A program made the position numbers and the translations under genes. A model generated the notes under the pieces. That model made no database searches, was not told the DNA's origin, and worked only from the letters and a program-made list of their open reading frames with translations. From Deltaproteobacteria bacterium (lineage in GTDB: Bacteria; Desulfobacterota; JADFXK01), in NCBI GenBank assembly GCA_015233285.1, contig JADFYA010000266.1, forward strand, positions 1 through 5,328: DNA of 5,328 nt, in the 5' to 3' direction. Shown one piece after another: positions 4,947 through 5,328 of this stretch (position 1 is its first letter; each line of letters begins with the position of its first letter).

Positions 4947-5328
4947 ATGATCGTTAAATTCCTCGGCACAGGCTCGGCCTGGCAAATCCCCGAATACTCC
5001 TGTCACTGTCGCATCTGCCAAACCATGCGCCAATTGGGCGAGCTGCGCACTAGAACAGCCATCTTCGTCCAAACCGGCCAGGAGAATATCCTCATCGACT
5101 GCGGACCGGACATCAAATGGCAAATGAATACTTGCCACATTCCCCGGCCTGATGCGGTCCTGATAACCCATGAGCATGGAGACCATTACTTAGGGCTGGA
5201 TGATTTACTGTCTTTCCGCCGGTCGGTCAACGCGGCTGTATGGATGCCGATTCCGGTTTATGCCTCGGCCGAAACCTTTAAGCAGATTGATCTGCGCTTC
5301 GGCTATTTATTCCCCGATACCTTGGAAA
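4947..5328 (+). CDS. PhnP-like metallo-beta-lactamase-fold hydrolase, 5' part (runs off window)
   Basis: The frame opens at ATG 4947 and is still open at the window end, showing 127 residues of a protein usually about 250 long. The start MIVKFLGTGSAWQIP is the typical first strand and GTGSA loop of the PhnP/ribonuclease Z-like branch of the MBL fold. CHCRIC at 19-24 is a CxCxxC set like the extra structural zinc site of PhnP. LIDCGPD (49-55) follows. THEHGDH at 74-80 is the HxHxDH metal-binding motif, giving ligands H75, H77, D79 and H80, and then GLDDL. Members hydrolyse phosphodiesters (PhnP acts on cyclic ribose phosphates in phosphonate breakdown), but no phn gene is visible, so the substrate is unknown. 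Ribosome site is weak (GGA near 4936). An in-frame TTG at 4941 is a less likely start. The upstream hairpin and array probably lie in its control region. Confidence 0.92.
   Translation, partial: MIVKFLGTGSAWQIPEYSCHCRICQTMRQLGELRTRTAIFVQTGQENILIDCGPDIKWQMNTCHIPRPDAVLITHEHGDHYLGLDDLLSFRRSVNAAVWMPIPVYASAETFKQIDLRFGYLFPDTLE

Noticed and set aside
4917..5186. Antisense gene opposite the MBL-fold start (89 residues)
   Set aside because: It is a shadow of the + strand frame that carries the full HxHxDH and CxCxxC motifs.

Overview
The window reads as bacterial chromosome. All recognisable genes lie on the + strand and are tightly packed up to about 3544. The best guess for the host is a Gram-negative anaerobe of the Desulfobacterota (former Deltaproteobacteria) type. 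This is inference from the protein flavour (a class I DnaJ, a DUF1566/Lcl lipoprotein-like secreted protein, an SLC5-like symporter, a YbhL-like BI-1 protein) and moderate GC content. No marker gene in the window proves it.

Region 1-3544 is a run of four same-strand genes with gaps of only 23-32 bases: the 3' end of a dCTP deaminase gene (dcd), a class I DnaJ co-chaperone, a secreted DUF1566 protein, and a sodium:solute symporter (SSS/SLC5 family). No terminator is visible between them, so co-transcription is plausible, but their functions (nucleotide metabolism, protein folding, envelope, transport) do not form one pathway.

Region 3541-4472 is an independent unit. A promoter with both hexamers matching the sigma-70 consensus exactly (TTGACA-N17-TATAAT) starts on the stop codon of the symporter gene. 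It drives a Bax inhibitor-1/YccA family membrane protein with a strong Shine-Dalgarno. The unit is closed by an unusually elaborate terminator-like element that can fold as a three-way junction.

Region 4322-4946 (about 625 bases) has no convincing gene but is the most structured part of the window. It contains an 8-bp palindrome built on GTTGAC/GTCAAC, the 84-base three-way-junction element, a GC-rich stretch with several small hairpins, and a 16-bp direct repeat bracketing an array of twelve and two-thirds 12-bp units. A perfect 16-bp inverted repeat follows immediately. About 20 bases later begins a gene for a PhnP-like metallo-beta-lactamase-fold hydrolase, which is cut by the window end. 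The array, the bounding repeats and the hairpin share sequence with one another and form a composite promoter-like element. They are the best candidate for something undescribed, either a regulatory array or a mobile or slippage-derived repeat, but no function can be proved from sequence alone.
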